Part shown: piece by piece, positions 7,360-15,345 of the stretch
How the letters are laid out: each line of letters opens with the position of its first letter
Position numbering within the stretch: the stretch's first letter is position 1
Origin: Rhizobium album
GTDB taxonomy: Bacteria; Pseudomonadota; Alphaproteobacteria; Rhizobiales; Rhizobiaceae
NCBI RefSeq assembly: GCF_003122325.1
Contig: NZ_QFBC01000007.1
Coordinates: 1 to 64,000, forward strand
Direction of reading: 5' to 3'
DNA length: 64,000 bases
The notes under the pieces: generated by a model
What the model was told of the DNA's origin: nothing
Database searches by the model: none
The model's input: the letters and a program-made list of their open reading frames with translations, nothing else
Program-made: the position numbers and the translations under genes

Positions 7360-7742
7360 ACCGACCTGTCTTTTATGAAGGCGGCGGCTTCCGCGTCACG
7401 GAAACGCTGCTGCGCACACCCCGCAAAACCTATGCACTCGAACGGGTCGAATATGTCTCGGTGCAAAGGCCGCTCGTCCTGTTCGTCGGCCTGCCTGCGG
7501 CGGGGCTGATCGGCTTCACGTTCGGCTTCTGGCGCTACCTGCATCTTTCGGAAGCGGTAACGCTGGTTGCCGTGTCGGCCTGCGCGATTGCCGCCTCGCT
7601 CGTCTTCGGAGTGCTGCGGGTGCATTCGCTGGCGCTGCGCGACGACGAGGTCGCCATGAGCTTCGGCCCTGTTGCCCGTCTGCGCTCTGTCCGCGCCGCC
7701 GTCGAACGCGCCATGATCTGGCGGCAGGGAGGCGACGCATGA
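7356..7742 (+). CDS. DUF6232-like membrane protein
   Basis: The 128-residue protein begins MNRPVFYEGGGFRVTETLL and has RTPRKTYALERVEYVSV, a beta-rich N-terminal pattern like that of DUF6232 proteins. Two transmembrane helices follow (PLVLFVGLPAAGLIGFTFGF and AVTLVAVSACAIAASLVFGV), then a C-terminal beta segment. Its start overlaps the stop of the frameshifted gene upstream, and its stop overlaps the coupling-protein ATG (7739-7742). Four-base overlaps on both sides show one operon. Function in the transfer cluster is unknown. Confidence 0.65.
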   Translation: MNRPVFYEGGGFRVTETLLRTPRKTYALERVEYVSVQRPLVLFVGLPAAGLIGFTFGFWRYLHLSEAVTLVAVSACAIAASLVFGVLRVHSLALRDDEVAMSFGPVARLRSVRAAVERAMIWRQGGDA

Positions 7743-9742
7743 GCATTCCTGTCCGCCCCAAAGCCGCCCCCATCAATATGAATGCGCTTCTCGCCGGAAC
7801 GGCGGGAAGCATCGCATGGGCGCTCGCCCCCTCAATGGGGGCAGGCTTCGTCCAGATGACGGCGGCAGGAACCTGCGCCGCTGTCGCCGCGATCTCCGGC
7901 GTGAAAGCGGCAATTCTTCTGGTGAAGGATTACCGCCTGCGCAAGAACCTCGCCAAGGCGGAAGAGGCTTCGACCGACCACGGCACGGGCCGCGAAGCCG
8001 AATGGCAGGAAATCGCCGCCTGCGGCATGGACGATCCGGCGAGCGGCAATTTCCTCGGCCTGAAGGATGAAACGCTGCCCGTCTTCGCCCCGCCCAGAAC
8101 GCCGTTCAGCCTGATCGAGGCACCGCCAGGTAGCGGCAAGACTGTGTGCCTTGTAACAGGCAGCATCCTGCATCAGGCGCGGCTCGGCAAAAGCTTGTTC
8201 ATTCCCGACGTGAAATGCGAGCTTGCGCCGATGCTGGCAAAGGCGCTGCGCGATATGGGCGTGGAAGTCTGGTGCATCAATCCGGCAAAGCGCCATGCCG
8301 ATATTTGCCCCGATACTGAAATCAATCTCTATCAACCCATCATCGACGCCTGCCACGACAAGGGCGAGTTTCGGAAAGATACGATCAAGCTGACGCTCGA
8401 TCTGGCGGAACTGCATCTGCCGGAGCCGAAGGAAGGGGATTCCAAGAATTTTTTCTTCCGCAATGGGCAACGGCGCTGCATCACCATCGGCATATTGAGT
8501 GAAGCCCTACTCAATCCCGCCCATTGCACGCCTTCCGATATTTTCGCTCTGCTGAACGATCCGCAAAAATTCCGGCTGCGGCTCATCAAGCTGCGGCACG
8601 AGATTACGCGGCAATTCCCGAAAGACCCGATTACCGTCTTCTTGCAAACGGAAGCTGCCAACCTGCTCGACAAGTTCGAGAAAAACGCCGAACACGCCAA
8701 CTCCTTCATGGAAGGCGCAACGCAGCCCCTGCTTTCGTTCAATCACGGCGGGCGCATGGCGGGCTATGGCCGCACGGCGAGCGTCAACATCGCCGATGTC
8801 AGGAAGCGGCAGATTGCCGTCTTCGTGATGTCGCCGCTTTCCCATACGCGGGACTTCGCCCCGCTGGTATCCCTGCTCAATCATGCGCTGATGGAATCGG
8901 CAAAACGCAATCCGTCCGGCCATCCGGTGCATATTGTCGGGGAAGAAGCCCTGAACTACCGCTATACAGACATTGTTTCGGATATGGAGACAATGCGGGG
9001 CCTCAAGGTTTCGGCGGATTTTTATATCCAGTCCTTCAACGGCCTTGTCCGCAAGCTTGGCAGGGAAGCGGCCGCCGCTATGGAATCCTACAGTGATGTG
9101 CGCATCTATGCGGGACTCAATTCCTTTGATCGTGCCCGCCATGTCTCCGATATGCTGGCGCAGGCGACAATCCGGCGGCGCGATTATTCGTTTCAGGCGG
9201 ATGTAAAGGACATCAGCGTTTCCAGCCGCGAGCTTGGCCGTTCCGTCATGATGCCGGACGAGATTCTGGCGATGCCCCGCAATTCCGCATGGGTATTCGT
9301 ACGCGGTCAGCGCCCCATGCGCCTGACGCTGCTCGATTACGGGCGCGTCACGCCGTGGCGGGATGAGGTTGCGGCGAACCCGCTGGAAGGCACAGCGCTC
9401 AAGGGAGCGCCCGCCTTCGCGATCCGCTATCCGGCAAAGGGCAAAGGCGGCAAGCCCGTCATTGAGGGCGTGACCTATCCTGCCGCCCCATGTGCGGGAC
9501 GCAAGCCCCGCCGCGTTCCGCTGGTGCGCCTGCGGCACATGCTGTGGCTACCACCCCTGCTTGCCTTATGGAGCATTGGGCCGCTGGACGTGCCGCTGCC
9601 GCATCTGCGTTTTTCCTACGAGTATGTAGGGCGGCACGACAATCCCTATTACCGCCGCTGCGATTATGTCGGCCCACACGGGCGCACGATCCTTCCCGAA
9701 GGCGGCTCCTGCCCGCTTTTCCTTTTCCTGTCCTCGAACTAA
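7739..9742 (+). CDS. traG: Type IV coupling protein, VirD4/TraG-like ATPase
   Basis: The 667-residue protein carries two N-terminal transmembrane helices (about residues 14-32 and 40-62) and a Walker A motif APPGSGKT at 128-135. A Walker B-like VHIVGEEAL lies at about 397-405, along with SADFYIQSFNGL and other VirD4/TraG/TraD ATPase blocks. Such proteins bring the relaxase-DNA complex to the type IV secretion channel and pump it. Unusually, after the ATPase core there is an Arg-rich linker (GRKPRRVPLVRLRH) and a third hydrophobic segment at about 601-617, then a Cys/Tyr-rich tail of ~50 residues. No VirB channel genes are in the window, so it may borrow another element's channel. Confidence 0.85.
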   Translation: MSIPVRPKAAPINMNALLAGTAGSIAWALAPSMGAGFVQMTAAGTCAAVAAISGVKAAILLVKDYRLRKNLAKAEEASTDHGTGREAEWQEIAACGMDDPASGNFLGLKDETLPVFAPPRTPFSLIEAPPGSGKTVCLVTGSILHQARLGKSLFIPDVKCELAPMLAKALRDMGVEVWCINPAKRHADICPDTEINLYQPIIDACHDKGEFRKDTIKLTLDLAELHLPEPKEGDSKNFFFRNGQRRCITIGILSEALLNPAHCTPSDIFALLNDPQKFRLRLIKLRHEITRQFPKDPITVFLQTEAANLLDKFEKNAEHANSFMEGATQPLLSFNHGGRMAGYGRTASVNIADVRKRQIAVFVMSPLSHTRDFAPLVSLLNHALMESAKRNPSGHPVHIVGEEALNYRYTDIVSDMETMRGLKVSADFYIQSFNGLVRKLGREAAAAMESYSDVRIYAGLNSFDRARHVSDMLAQATIRRRDYSFQADVKDISVSSRELGRSVMMPDEILAMPRNSAWVFVRGQRPMRLTLLDYGRVTPWRDEVAANPLEGTALKGAPAFAIRYPAKGKGGKPVIEGVTYPAAPCAGRKPRRVPLVRLRHMLWLPPLLALWSIGPLDVPLPHLRFSYEYVGRHDNPYYRRCDYVGPHGRTILPEGGSCPLFLFLSSN

Positions 9743-9753
9743 CGGAGATTGCC

Positions 9754-10248
9754 ATGGCCCGCCCGCCTCACGGTGCGCTGGTGCGTGCGTTTAACGCCAG
9801 CGCCGACACGCAGAAAATTCTCGACACATCCACCAGTGACACAAATACCTATCCCAAGCGCCCCTCCGTAAAACAGCGGGCGGACGGCGATCTGACGGGG
9901 GATGCACTCGTCGCCTATATCAACGGTCTGGAAAGCCGCATGATCCAGCACATGCGCAAATCCGCCCCCGTCTGGCATTCACGCGAAACCCGTAAAATCC
10001 TCGAACGCTGGAATGCGCCCCATGCCAATCATCCGGCCCCGAATTGGGCTGTACCGCGTGATACGATCAAGGAAGCCCGGGATTATGCCGCCCTTCTTCT
10101 CAAGGAGCGGCTGACGGCACGGATGGAAAAGCTCGGCGATATTCGTATCGCCCGCTATCTCGGCGGGTACAAGCAAGTCGATCCGCTGCATCTGATCTTC
10201 CATGAGAAATCCACCTCCCTGCACCAGAAGTACAAACACAAGATGTAG
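9754..10248 (+). CDS. Hypothetical protein following the coupling-protein gene
   Basis: ATG 9754 follows a CGGAG Shine-Dalgarno (9743-9747), 11 bases after the coupling-protein stop, giving 164 residues. The protein is hydrophilic with a disordered Thr/Ser-rich start, then a helical region (YINGLESRMIQHMRKSAPVW, TIKEARDYAALLLKERLTAR) and a basic C-terminus (HQKYKHKM). I recognise no family. A role as accessory transfer protein is inferred from operon position. Confidence 0.6.
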   Translation: MARPPHGALVRAFNASADTQKILDTSTSDTNTYPKRPSVKQRADGDLTGDALVAYINGLESRMIQHMRKSAPVWHSRETRKILERWNAPHANHPAPNWAVPRDTIKEARDYAALLLKERLTARMEKLGDIRIARYLGGYKQVDPLHLIFHEKSTSLHQKYKHKM

Positions 10249-10253
10249 GAATT

Positions 10254-10297
10254 TATTCTTGCATTGCGAGAGTTGTTCCCCTACTATTCTTGCAATG
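10254..10297 (+). repeat. Pair of 13-bp direct repeats upstream of the recombinase operon
   Basis: TATTCTTGCATTG (10254-10266) and TATTCTTGCAATG (10285-10297) differ at one base and start 31 bases apart, close to three helical turns. They sit in the gap between the hypothetical gene ending at 10248 and the two-gene unit ending in the large recombinase. They may be a regulator-binding or recombinase-binding array. Confidence 0.45.
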
Positions 10298-10317
10298 CCC
10301 TGAATGAGGAAGGGCAG

Positions 10318-10731
10318 ATGAAGTTTAAACAGAAAAGGAAACGGCGAGGCAGGGCGAAAATGGAAAGCGGCGCGGTAGGATTGTTTCATTCTGCCGCCGC
10401 ACCCAAAGCCGGATGCGATGCGGCGTCCGGCGTGTTCGCCCCTTCTTCCGCCGATCTGGAAAAATACCGCCGCCATGTGGCGCATTTCGATCTGCCGGAA
10501 CATGAGAAAACGGAACTGCTGCGCACGGTGTGGAACATCATGCAAAGCTTTGTGGATCGCGCTTTCGGCGAGGATTCCGTGCAGCTTGCGGTGGAGAAGC
10601 CGGAAGCAAAAGATGAATCCGGTGATTCCACTGTGATACCATCACTCTCAAACAACAATTCCACATCCAGTCATAACCTGTCCGATGCTTTCAACCTCTC
10701 GGCCAAGAAGCGCAGGCAGAAAAAGAGGTAA
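10318..10731 (+). CDS. Small protein encoded immediately before the large serine recombinase
   Basis: The 137-residue protein starts at ATG 10318 (GAGGAAGGG just upstream). It has a basic N-terminus (KFKQKRKRRGRAK) and a helical core ADLEKYRRHVAHFDLPEHEKTELLRTVWNIMQSFVDRAFGEDSVQLA. A Ser/Asn-rich linker and a basic C-terminus (KKRRQKKR) follow. To my recollection, short proteins with this LW-IMQSFVD-FG-D-VQ block are common just upstream of serine recombinases in alphaproteobacterial elements. The stop is 2 bases before the recombinase ATG. A role as recombination directionality or regulatory factor is plausible but inferred. Confidence 0.6.
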   Translation: MKFKQKRKRRGRAKMESGAVGLFHSAAAPKAGCDAASGVFAPSSADLEKYRRHVAHFDLPEHEKTELLRTVWNIMQSFVDRAFGEDSVQLAVEKPEAKDESGDSTVIPSLSNNNSTSSHNLSDAFNLSAKKRRQKKR

Positions 10732-10733
10732 TC

Positions 10734-12371
10734 ATGCGCAAGGAGAACACACTCACAAAGGCGGTTATTTACTGCCGTGTTTCATCACAAAAACAGAAAA
10801 CCGAAGGCGACGGTCTTGCAAGTCAGGAAACACGCTGCCGCGAGTATGCATCCTATAAGGATTATCAGGTTGTGAATGTTTTCCGCGACGACATAAGTGG
10901 CAGCAGCGCCTCACGCCCCGGCATGATCGACATGCTCAATTTCTTGAAGAAGAACCGGACACAAGGCTGCATCGTATTGATTGACGACATAAGCAGGCTG
11001 GCCCGTGGGCTGGAAGCGCATTTGCAGCTTCGCACCGCGATTTCCAATGCTGGCGGCAAGCTCGAAAGTCCTTCCATCGAGTTCGGCGAGGATTCCGATT
11101 CCATCCTTGTTGAGAACCTGCTTGCCTCTGTCTCGCAGCACCAACGCCAGAAGAATCGCGAGCAAACCGTGAACCGGATGCGCTCCCGCGTGATGAACGG
11201 CTATTGGGTATTTTATCCACCGCTCGGATACCGTTACGAGCGTGTTGCCGGGCATGGAAAACTTCTCGTGCGCAACGAGCCATATGCAACAATCATTGCC
11301 GATGCGCTCGAAGGCTATGCCAGCGGGCGTTTCGAGACAATTACGGAAGTAAAACGCTTTCTCGAAGCACAGCCCGCATGGCCGAAAGACGTGAAAGGCG
11401 AAGTGCATGTCGAACGCGTCGCCGAAATGTTTGACCGTTCCGTTTATGCCGCCCATATCACCGTAGAGGACTGGGGGCTGAATCTCATTCCCGCGAAGCA
11501 TGAACCGCTCGTCAGTCTTGGAACATGGAAGCGTGTACAAGAGCGCCGTAACGAAACGGCGAGGGTTCCGGCCCGCAAAGACCTCCACGAGGATTTTCCG
11601 CTGCGTGGATTTGTCTGTTGCGCCTCATGCGGTAATCCTATGACGGCCTGCTGGTCGAAGGGACGCAGCGCACGCTATGCCTATTATCTCTGCGATACTC
11701 CGAAATGCCCCGTCAGTCGGAAGTCTATCCGCAAGGAAAAGATTGAAGGAGATTTTGAAGTGCTGCTGCGCACGCTCAAACCATCCGAAGGTCTCTTCCA
11801 CCTTGCGTTCGAGATATTCCGCGACCTCTGGGACGCGAAGCTTGCCAGCTTCGACACGCAGAGCGTTTCCGTGGAAAACGACATTCGCCTGATAGAACGG
11901 AAAGTGGATCAGCTTTTGGAACGCATTGTCGATGCGACGAGCGATTCAGTCGTCGTTGCCTATGAAAAAAAGATAAAGGAACTTCAGATGCAGAAAGCGG
12001 TGCTCAAGGACAAGATCGCCCATTGCGGCAAGCCGCTCCAAAGTTTTGGCGAGACTTATCGAACCGCATTCGATTTTCTCGCAAACCCTTGCAAACTATG
12101 GGAATCACCCCGTTTGGAAGACCGTCGTGCGGTTCTAAAACTCGTCTTCTCCGAAAGACTGTCCTACATGCGCGGCGAAGGTTATCAAACCGCGCAAATA
12201 TCCATGCCATTCAAAATGTTAGGAGGCTCAAACATGAGCAAAGAACAAATGGTGCGGGTGGTCGGGGTCGAACCGACACTCCTTTCGGAACCGGATTTTG
12301 AGTCCGGCGCGTCTACCAATTCCACCACACCCGCGTGTGAGGCGCTTACAGTGCGGCGACTATACGAATGA
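10734..12371 (+). CDS. Large serine recombinase (site-specific integrase) with C-terminus read through antisense tRNA-Leu
   Basis: The 545-residue enzyme has the resolvase catalytic domain at residues ~8-150 (AVIYCRVSSQKQKTEGDGLASQ, nucleophile Ser in YCRVSS). A recombinase domain follows at ~170-290 (VMNGYWVFYPPLGYRYE), then a zinc-ribbon (FVCCASCGNP ... LCDTPKCPVS) and a coiled coil at ~390-440. This is the architecture of integrases that move mobile elements by strand rotation at short core sites. From about 12250 the frame enters the reverse complement of tRNA-Leu(CAA), giving the tail VVGVEPTLLSEPDFESGAST, and stops at 12369. The tail is therefore host DNA. The recombinase's own end before integration is likely shortly after ...SNMSKEQ. 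AGAGG precedes ATG 10734. Confidence 0.92.
   Translation: MRKENTLTKAVIYCRVSSQKQKTEGDGLASQETRCREYASYKDYQVVNVFRDDISGSSASRPGMIDMLNFLKKNRTQGCIVLIDDISRLARGLEAHLQLRTAISNAGGKLESPSIEFGEDSDSILVENLLASVSQHQRQKNREQTVNRMRSRVMNGYWVFYPPLGYRYERVAGHGKLLVRNEPYATIIADALEGYASGRFETITEVKRFLEAQPAWPKDVKGEVHVERVAEMFDRSVYAAHITVEDWGLNLIPAKHEPLVSLGTWKRVQERRNETARVPARKDLHEDFPLRGFVCCASCGNPMTACWSKGRSARYAYYLCDTPKCPVSRKSIRKEKIEGDFEVLLRTLKPSEGLFHLAFEIFRDLWDAKLASFDTQSVSVENDIRLIERKVDQLLERIVDATSDSVVVAYEKKIKELQMQKAVLKDKIAHCGKPLQSFGETYRTAFDFLANPCKLWESPRLEDRRAVLKLVFSERLSYMRGEGYQTAQISMPFKMLGGSNMSKEQMVRVVGVEPTLLSEPDFESGASTNSTTPACEALTVRRLYE
12250..12334 (-). tRNA. tRNA-Leu(CAA), probable attachment site
   Basis: On the minus strand the 85-base gene has acceptor stem GCGGGTG/CACCCGC and an anticodon arm CCGGA-CTCAAAA-TCCGG with anticodon CAA. 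It has a class II variable arm (TCCGAAAGGA region), T-loop GGTTCGACC and encoded CCA (12252-12250). It decodes UUG. The 3' end faces the mobile element, so integration left the tRNA intact and placed the element directly downstream of it. A second copy of the 3' part is expected at the other element end, outside the window. Confidence 0.95.
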
Positions 12372-12515
12372 AGGCCTGTCGGTCAACCGGCATTTTCAAA
12401 ATTTTCATGGAGGAAGCGGATCATGCCGCACCTCACGAAAAGTTTTTCGGCGCGGCGCGGCCAGCGTGAGCGACAAGCATTTACTCCTGGTCGCACCGGG
12501 CCTAAAAGCGCGTCA

Positions 12516-12529
12516 GATCTCTAGAGATC
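12516..12529. promoter_or_regulatory. 14-bp perfect palindrome upstream of dsbB
   Basis: GATCTCTAGAGATC is a perfect palindrome about 50 bases before the dsbB start, in the 207-base gap between the recombinase/tRNA and dsbB. The flanks (GCGCGTCA and CGAGCTTTTTC) suggest a degenerate intergenic repeat or an operator; no other feature is seen in the gap. Confidence 0.3.
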
Positions 12530-12578
12530 CGAGCTTTTTCAAAGGCGCCCCGTGCGCAAGCCCACTGGAAACACCGCC

Positions 12579-13094
12579 ATGACGTCCACCACCGGCAATC
12601 GCACGCAGACCATCGCATCCGGGCTCCTGGCGCTCGGCATGGCGGCGACGGTCGGGTCGGCACTCGGTTTCGAACATATCGGCGGCTATATTCCCTGTAT
12701 GCTCTGCCTTCTGGAACGCGAGCCCTATTATTACGGCATCCCTGTTGCGGCCGCCGCGTTTCTTTCCTCGCTGCTCGGTGCACCTTCCTGGCTCACCCGG
12801 CTGCTGCTCGCCGTCGCCGGCATCATGATGGTCGTCGGTGCGGGAATGGGCGTCTATCATTCGGGCGTCGAGTGGCATTTCTGGGAAGGCCCGACCACCT
12901 GCTCCACCACCGTCAACGCCGTCACCACCGATGCCGGCAATCTTCTCGACGACCTCAACACTATCAAGGGGCCGTCCTGCACCGAAGCGGCCGGCCGTTT
13001 TCTGAGGCTGTCCTTTGCCGGCTGGAATGTCATCGCCAGCGTGATCCTTGCCGCGATCGCCTTCGTCGGCCTGCGGGCCAGGAAGGCCGCCTGA
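12579..13094 (+). CDS. dsbB: Disulfide bond formation protein B family (quinone-linked oxidoreductase)
   Basis: The 171-residue inner-membrane protein has four predicted transmembrane helices. Its first cysteine pair lies in the loop after helix 1 (GGYIPCMLCLLEREPYYYG, a CxxC as in DsbB) and a second pair sits in the large periplasmic loop (TTCSTT and GPSCTEAA). DsbB reoxidises the periplasmic thiol oxidase DsbA and passes electrons to quinone. ATG 12579 is chosen; GTG 12552 would add nine residues of non-hydrophobic sequence. It is the first core gene to the right of the tRNA-Leu insertion point. Confidence 0.88.
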   Translation: MTSTTGNRTQTIASGLLALGMAATVGSALGFEHIGGYIPCMLCLLEREPYYYGIPVAAAAFLSSLLGAPSWLTRLLLAVAGIMMVVGAGMGVYHSGVEWHFWEGPTTCSTTVNAVTTDAGNLLDDLNTIKGPSCTEAAGRFLRLSFAGWNVIASVILAAIAFVGLRARKAA

Positions 13095-13100
13095 AGCCGC

Positions 13101-13658
13101 TTACGGCTGCAGCTCGGTATCCCAGTAGAGATAGTCCATCCAGCTTTCGTGCAGATAGTTCGGCGGGAAAAGCCGGCCGTTGTTATGCAGGTCCTGCACC
13201 GTCGGCTGATAGGGTTTCTGCGCCGGAAACATGCCGGCCTGCTTGGTCAGCTTGCTGCCCTTGCGCAGGTTGCACGGCGCGCAGGCGGCCACGACGTTTT
13301 CCCACGTCGTCTCGCCGCCATGGGCACGCGGGATGACGTGATCGAAGGTCAGATCGTCGGGCGAGCCGCAGTACTGGCATTCGAAACGGTCGCGCAGGAA
13401 GACGTTGAAGCGTGTAAAGGCGGGAAAACGCGATGGCTGCACGTAGTTCTTCAAGGAAACAACACTCGGCAGTCTCATCGAAAAACTGGGCGAGGACACC
13501 GAATGTTCGTACTCGGCGATGATGTTTACTCTATCAAGAAACACTGCCTTGATCGCGTCCTGCCAGGACCACAACGACAAGGGGTAATAACTCAGTGGCC
13601 GGTAGTCAGCGTTCAGAACGAGCGCAGGCAGGGCCTGGGGTGAGACTGCAATCGTCAA
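13101..13658 (-). CDS. HNH endonuclease
   Basis: The 185-residue protein has a C-terminal HNH domain: CQYCGSPDDLTFDHVIPRAHGG ... W ENVVAACAPCNLRKG, with two CxxC-type zinc pairs flanking the DHxxP...G core. The N-terminal half (LNADYRPLSYYPLSLWSWQDAIKAVFL) is typical of a widespread chromosomal HNH family in alphaproteobacteria and cyanobacteria. It is not inside a restriction or intron locus, so a housekeeping or DNA-repair role is likely but unproven. It ends tail to tail with dsbB, 6 bases apart. Confidence 0.88.
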   Translation of the reverse strand: MTIAVSPQALPALVLNADYRPLSYYPLSLWSWQDAIKAVFLDRVNIIAEYEHSVSSPSFSMRLPSVVSLKNYVQPSRFPAFTRFNVFLRDRFECQYCGSPDDLTFDHVIPRAHGGETTWENVVAACAPCNLRKGSKLTKQAGMFPAQKPYQPTVQDLHNNGRLFPPNYLHESWMDYLYWDTELQP

Positions 13659-13761
13659 GGGGCTCTCCTGAGCGATTCGGCATCTGCTTCCTGTATATTA
13701 GGCGCGTTGTTACAGCATTGTGAAGCCCTCTTGCGGCAATAGCTTGACGGCTGAACGGGAT

Positions 13762-14403
13762 TCACAAAAGCGGCAGCGCATCGCGCCGCATCCGCGTTGC
13801 GTAATAGGCCCAGAACAGCCTTGCCGCCACCGAGCGCCACGGCGCCCATAGCGCCGCAAGGCCTGCAAGCTCGCGGGCGGAAGGACGCTTTTCCAGCCCG
13901 AAGGCATGCGCCACCGCCGCCTGCAGCGCCACGTCGCCGCCCGGAAAAATATCCGGATGACCGCCGCAAAACATCAAATAGACCTCCGCAGTCCACGGGC
14001 CGACGCCCTTGATGCCGGTCAGCAGCGCAAACGCCTCCTTCGCATCCAGCGACGATGCCGTCTCGAGGTCGAGGACGCCGGACTGTACGGCTGCGGCGAT
14101 GCGGCCAAGCGTATCCGCCTTGGCACGCGACAGCCCGAAACCATCCGGCCCCTTGCAGGCTTCGAGATAGGCGGATGCCGTTGCCGTTCCGCTCGCCGCC
14201 TCGATGCGGCGCCAGATCGCCGCGGCACTGGCCTTCGACACCATCTGCGAAACGATGATCTGCGCCAGCCCGGCAAATCCCGGCCTGTCAAGCCGCAGCG
14301 GAACCGGGCCCGATGCGTCGATCACCGCCGACAGCCGCGGATCGATCGACCGCAAGGCCGTAAGGCCGGCGGCAACATCGTCAAGGCTGCGGATCGTCTG
14401 CAT
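13762..14403 (-). CDS. alkA: DNA-3-methyladenine glycosylase II (AlkA-type)
   Basis: The 213-residue protein has the helix-hairpin-helix-GPD signature LLTGIKGVGPWTAEVYLMFCGG followed by the catalytic Asp in FPGGDVALQAAV. It removes alkylated bases such as 3-methyladenine in base-excision repair. The N-terminal domain of E. coli AlkA is shortened, as in many alphaproteobacterial members. ATG 14403 is chosen although the same frame stays open much further upstream; that upstream part is only the shadow of gluQ on the other strand. It is divergent from gluQ, 57 bases apart. Confidence 0.88.
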   Translation of the reverse strand: MQTIRSLDDVAAGLTALRSIDPRLSAVIDASGPVPLRLDRPGFAGLAQIIVSQMVSKASAAAIWRRIEAASGTATASAYLEACKGPDGFGLSRAKADTLGRIAAAVQSGVLDLETASSLDAKEAFALLTGIKGVGPWTAEVYLMFCGGHPDIFPGGDVALQAAVAHAFGLEKRPSARELAGLAALWAPWRSVAARLFWAYYATRMRRDALPLL

Positions 14404-14460
14404 GCGTCTCCCCCTGGCCCGGCCCTTGGCCGGCGCCGAATTTTCGTGGCAGAAGAAAGC

Positions 14461-15345
14461 ATGATCGACAGTCTGCGTCAAAAACCCGTCTTCCGTTTCG
14501 CACCGAGCCCGAACGGCCTCCTGCATCTCGGCCATGCCTTCTCCGCCCTTCTCAATCAGAACATGGCGCAGGCGCTCGACGCGCGGCTGTTGCTGCGCAT
14601 CGAGGATATCGACCTCAGCCGCTGCACGCCGGCGCTCGAAGCCGCCATCCTCAGCGATCTCGACTGGCTCGGCATCGAATTCGAACAGCCGCCACGGCGG
14701 CAATCGGACCATTTTGGCGACTATCGTGCGGCACTCGACGGCCTGATTGCAGCGGAGCTTGTCTATCCGTCCTTCATGACCCGCGGCGAGGTCAAGGCCC
14801 ATGTCGCCGCCTTCGAGGCCCGCGAAGGCCGGCCCTGGCCGCGCGATCCGGACGGCTCGCCGCATTACCCGCCGTCCGACAGAGGCCTGCCGATGGAAGA
14901 GCGGCAGAAACGGCTCGCCTGTGGCATGAAGCACGCCTGGCGCCTGGACATGGCCGCGGCGATCGCCCGCCTCGATGCGCCGCTTTCCTGGCAGGAAACC
15001 GGCGATGGCCAAACGGGGACGATCGCGGCCGATCCCGCCGCCTGGGGCGATGTCGTGCTGTCCCGGTCCGACGCGCCGTCGAGCTATCACCTTTCCGTCA
15101 GCCTCGACGATGCGCTGCAGGGCGTGACGCATGTGGTACGCGGCCTCGATCTCTTCCATGCGACATCGGTGCACCGGCTGCTGCAGCAATTGCTCGGCCT
15201 GCCGGCACCCGTCTACCACCATCACCGGCTGATCCCCGGACCCGACGGCCGCAAGCTCTCCAAGAGTTTTGGCGATACGGGCCTCAGCGCCTTGCGGCAA
15301 GCGGGTGCCTCACCCGCCGACATCCGCCGTCTCGTCGGCCTTTGA
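14461..15345 (+). CDS. gluQ: Glutamyl-Q tRNA(Asp) synthetase
   Basis: The 294-residue protein is a truncated glutamyl-tRNA synthetase: FRFAPSPNGLLHLGHAFSAL (HIGH-type motif) and KLSKSFGD (KMSKS-type) are present, while the anticodon-binding domain is absent. GluQ loads glutamate onto the queuosine of tRNA-Asp. The zinc-binding cysteines of the E. coli enzyme are missing (VYPSFMTRGEV at that place), as in other alphaproteobacterial forms. ATG 14461 begins MIDSLRQKPVFRFAPSP. The 3' end overlaps the convergent yihY-like gene by 36 bases. Confidence 0.92.
   Translation: MIDSLRQKPVFRFAPSPNGLLHLGHAFSALLNQNMAQALDARLLLRIEDIDLSRCTPALEAAILSDLDWLGIEFEQPPRRQSDHFGDYRAALDGLIAAELVYPSFMTRGEVKAHVAAFEAREGRPWPRDPDGSPHYPPSDRGLPMEERQKRLACGMKHAWRLDMAAAIARLDAPLSWQETGDGQTGTIAADPAAWGDVVLSRSDAPSSYHLSVSLDDALQGVTHVVRGLDLFHATSVHRLLQQLLGLPAPVYHHHRLIPGPDGRKLSKSFGDTGLSALRQAGASPADIRRLVGL

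Noticed and set aside
1-12250. Search for a second copy of the tRNA-Leu 3' end marking the left border
   Set aside because: I could not find one by eye; the left border is probably outside the window.
13906-14460. Upstream extension of the gluQ frame
   Set aside because: The frame is open but the sequence there is the antisense of the alkA gene, and GluQ homology begins at 14461.
14404-15300. Upstream extension of the alkA frame
   Set aside because: It is antisense to gluQ and has no glycosylase homology; the true start is ATG 14403.
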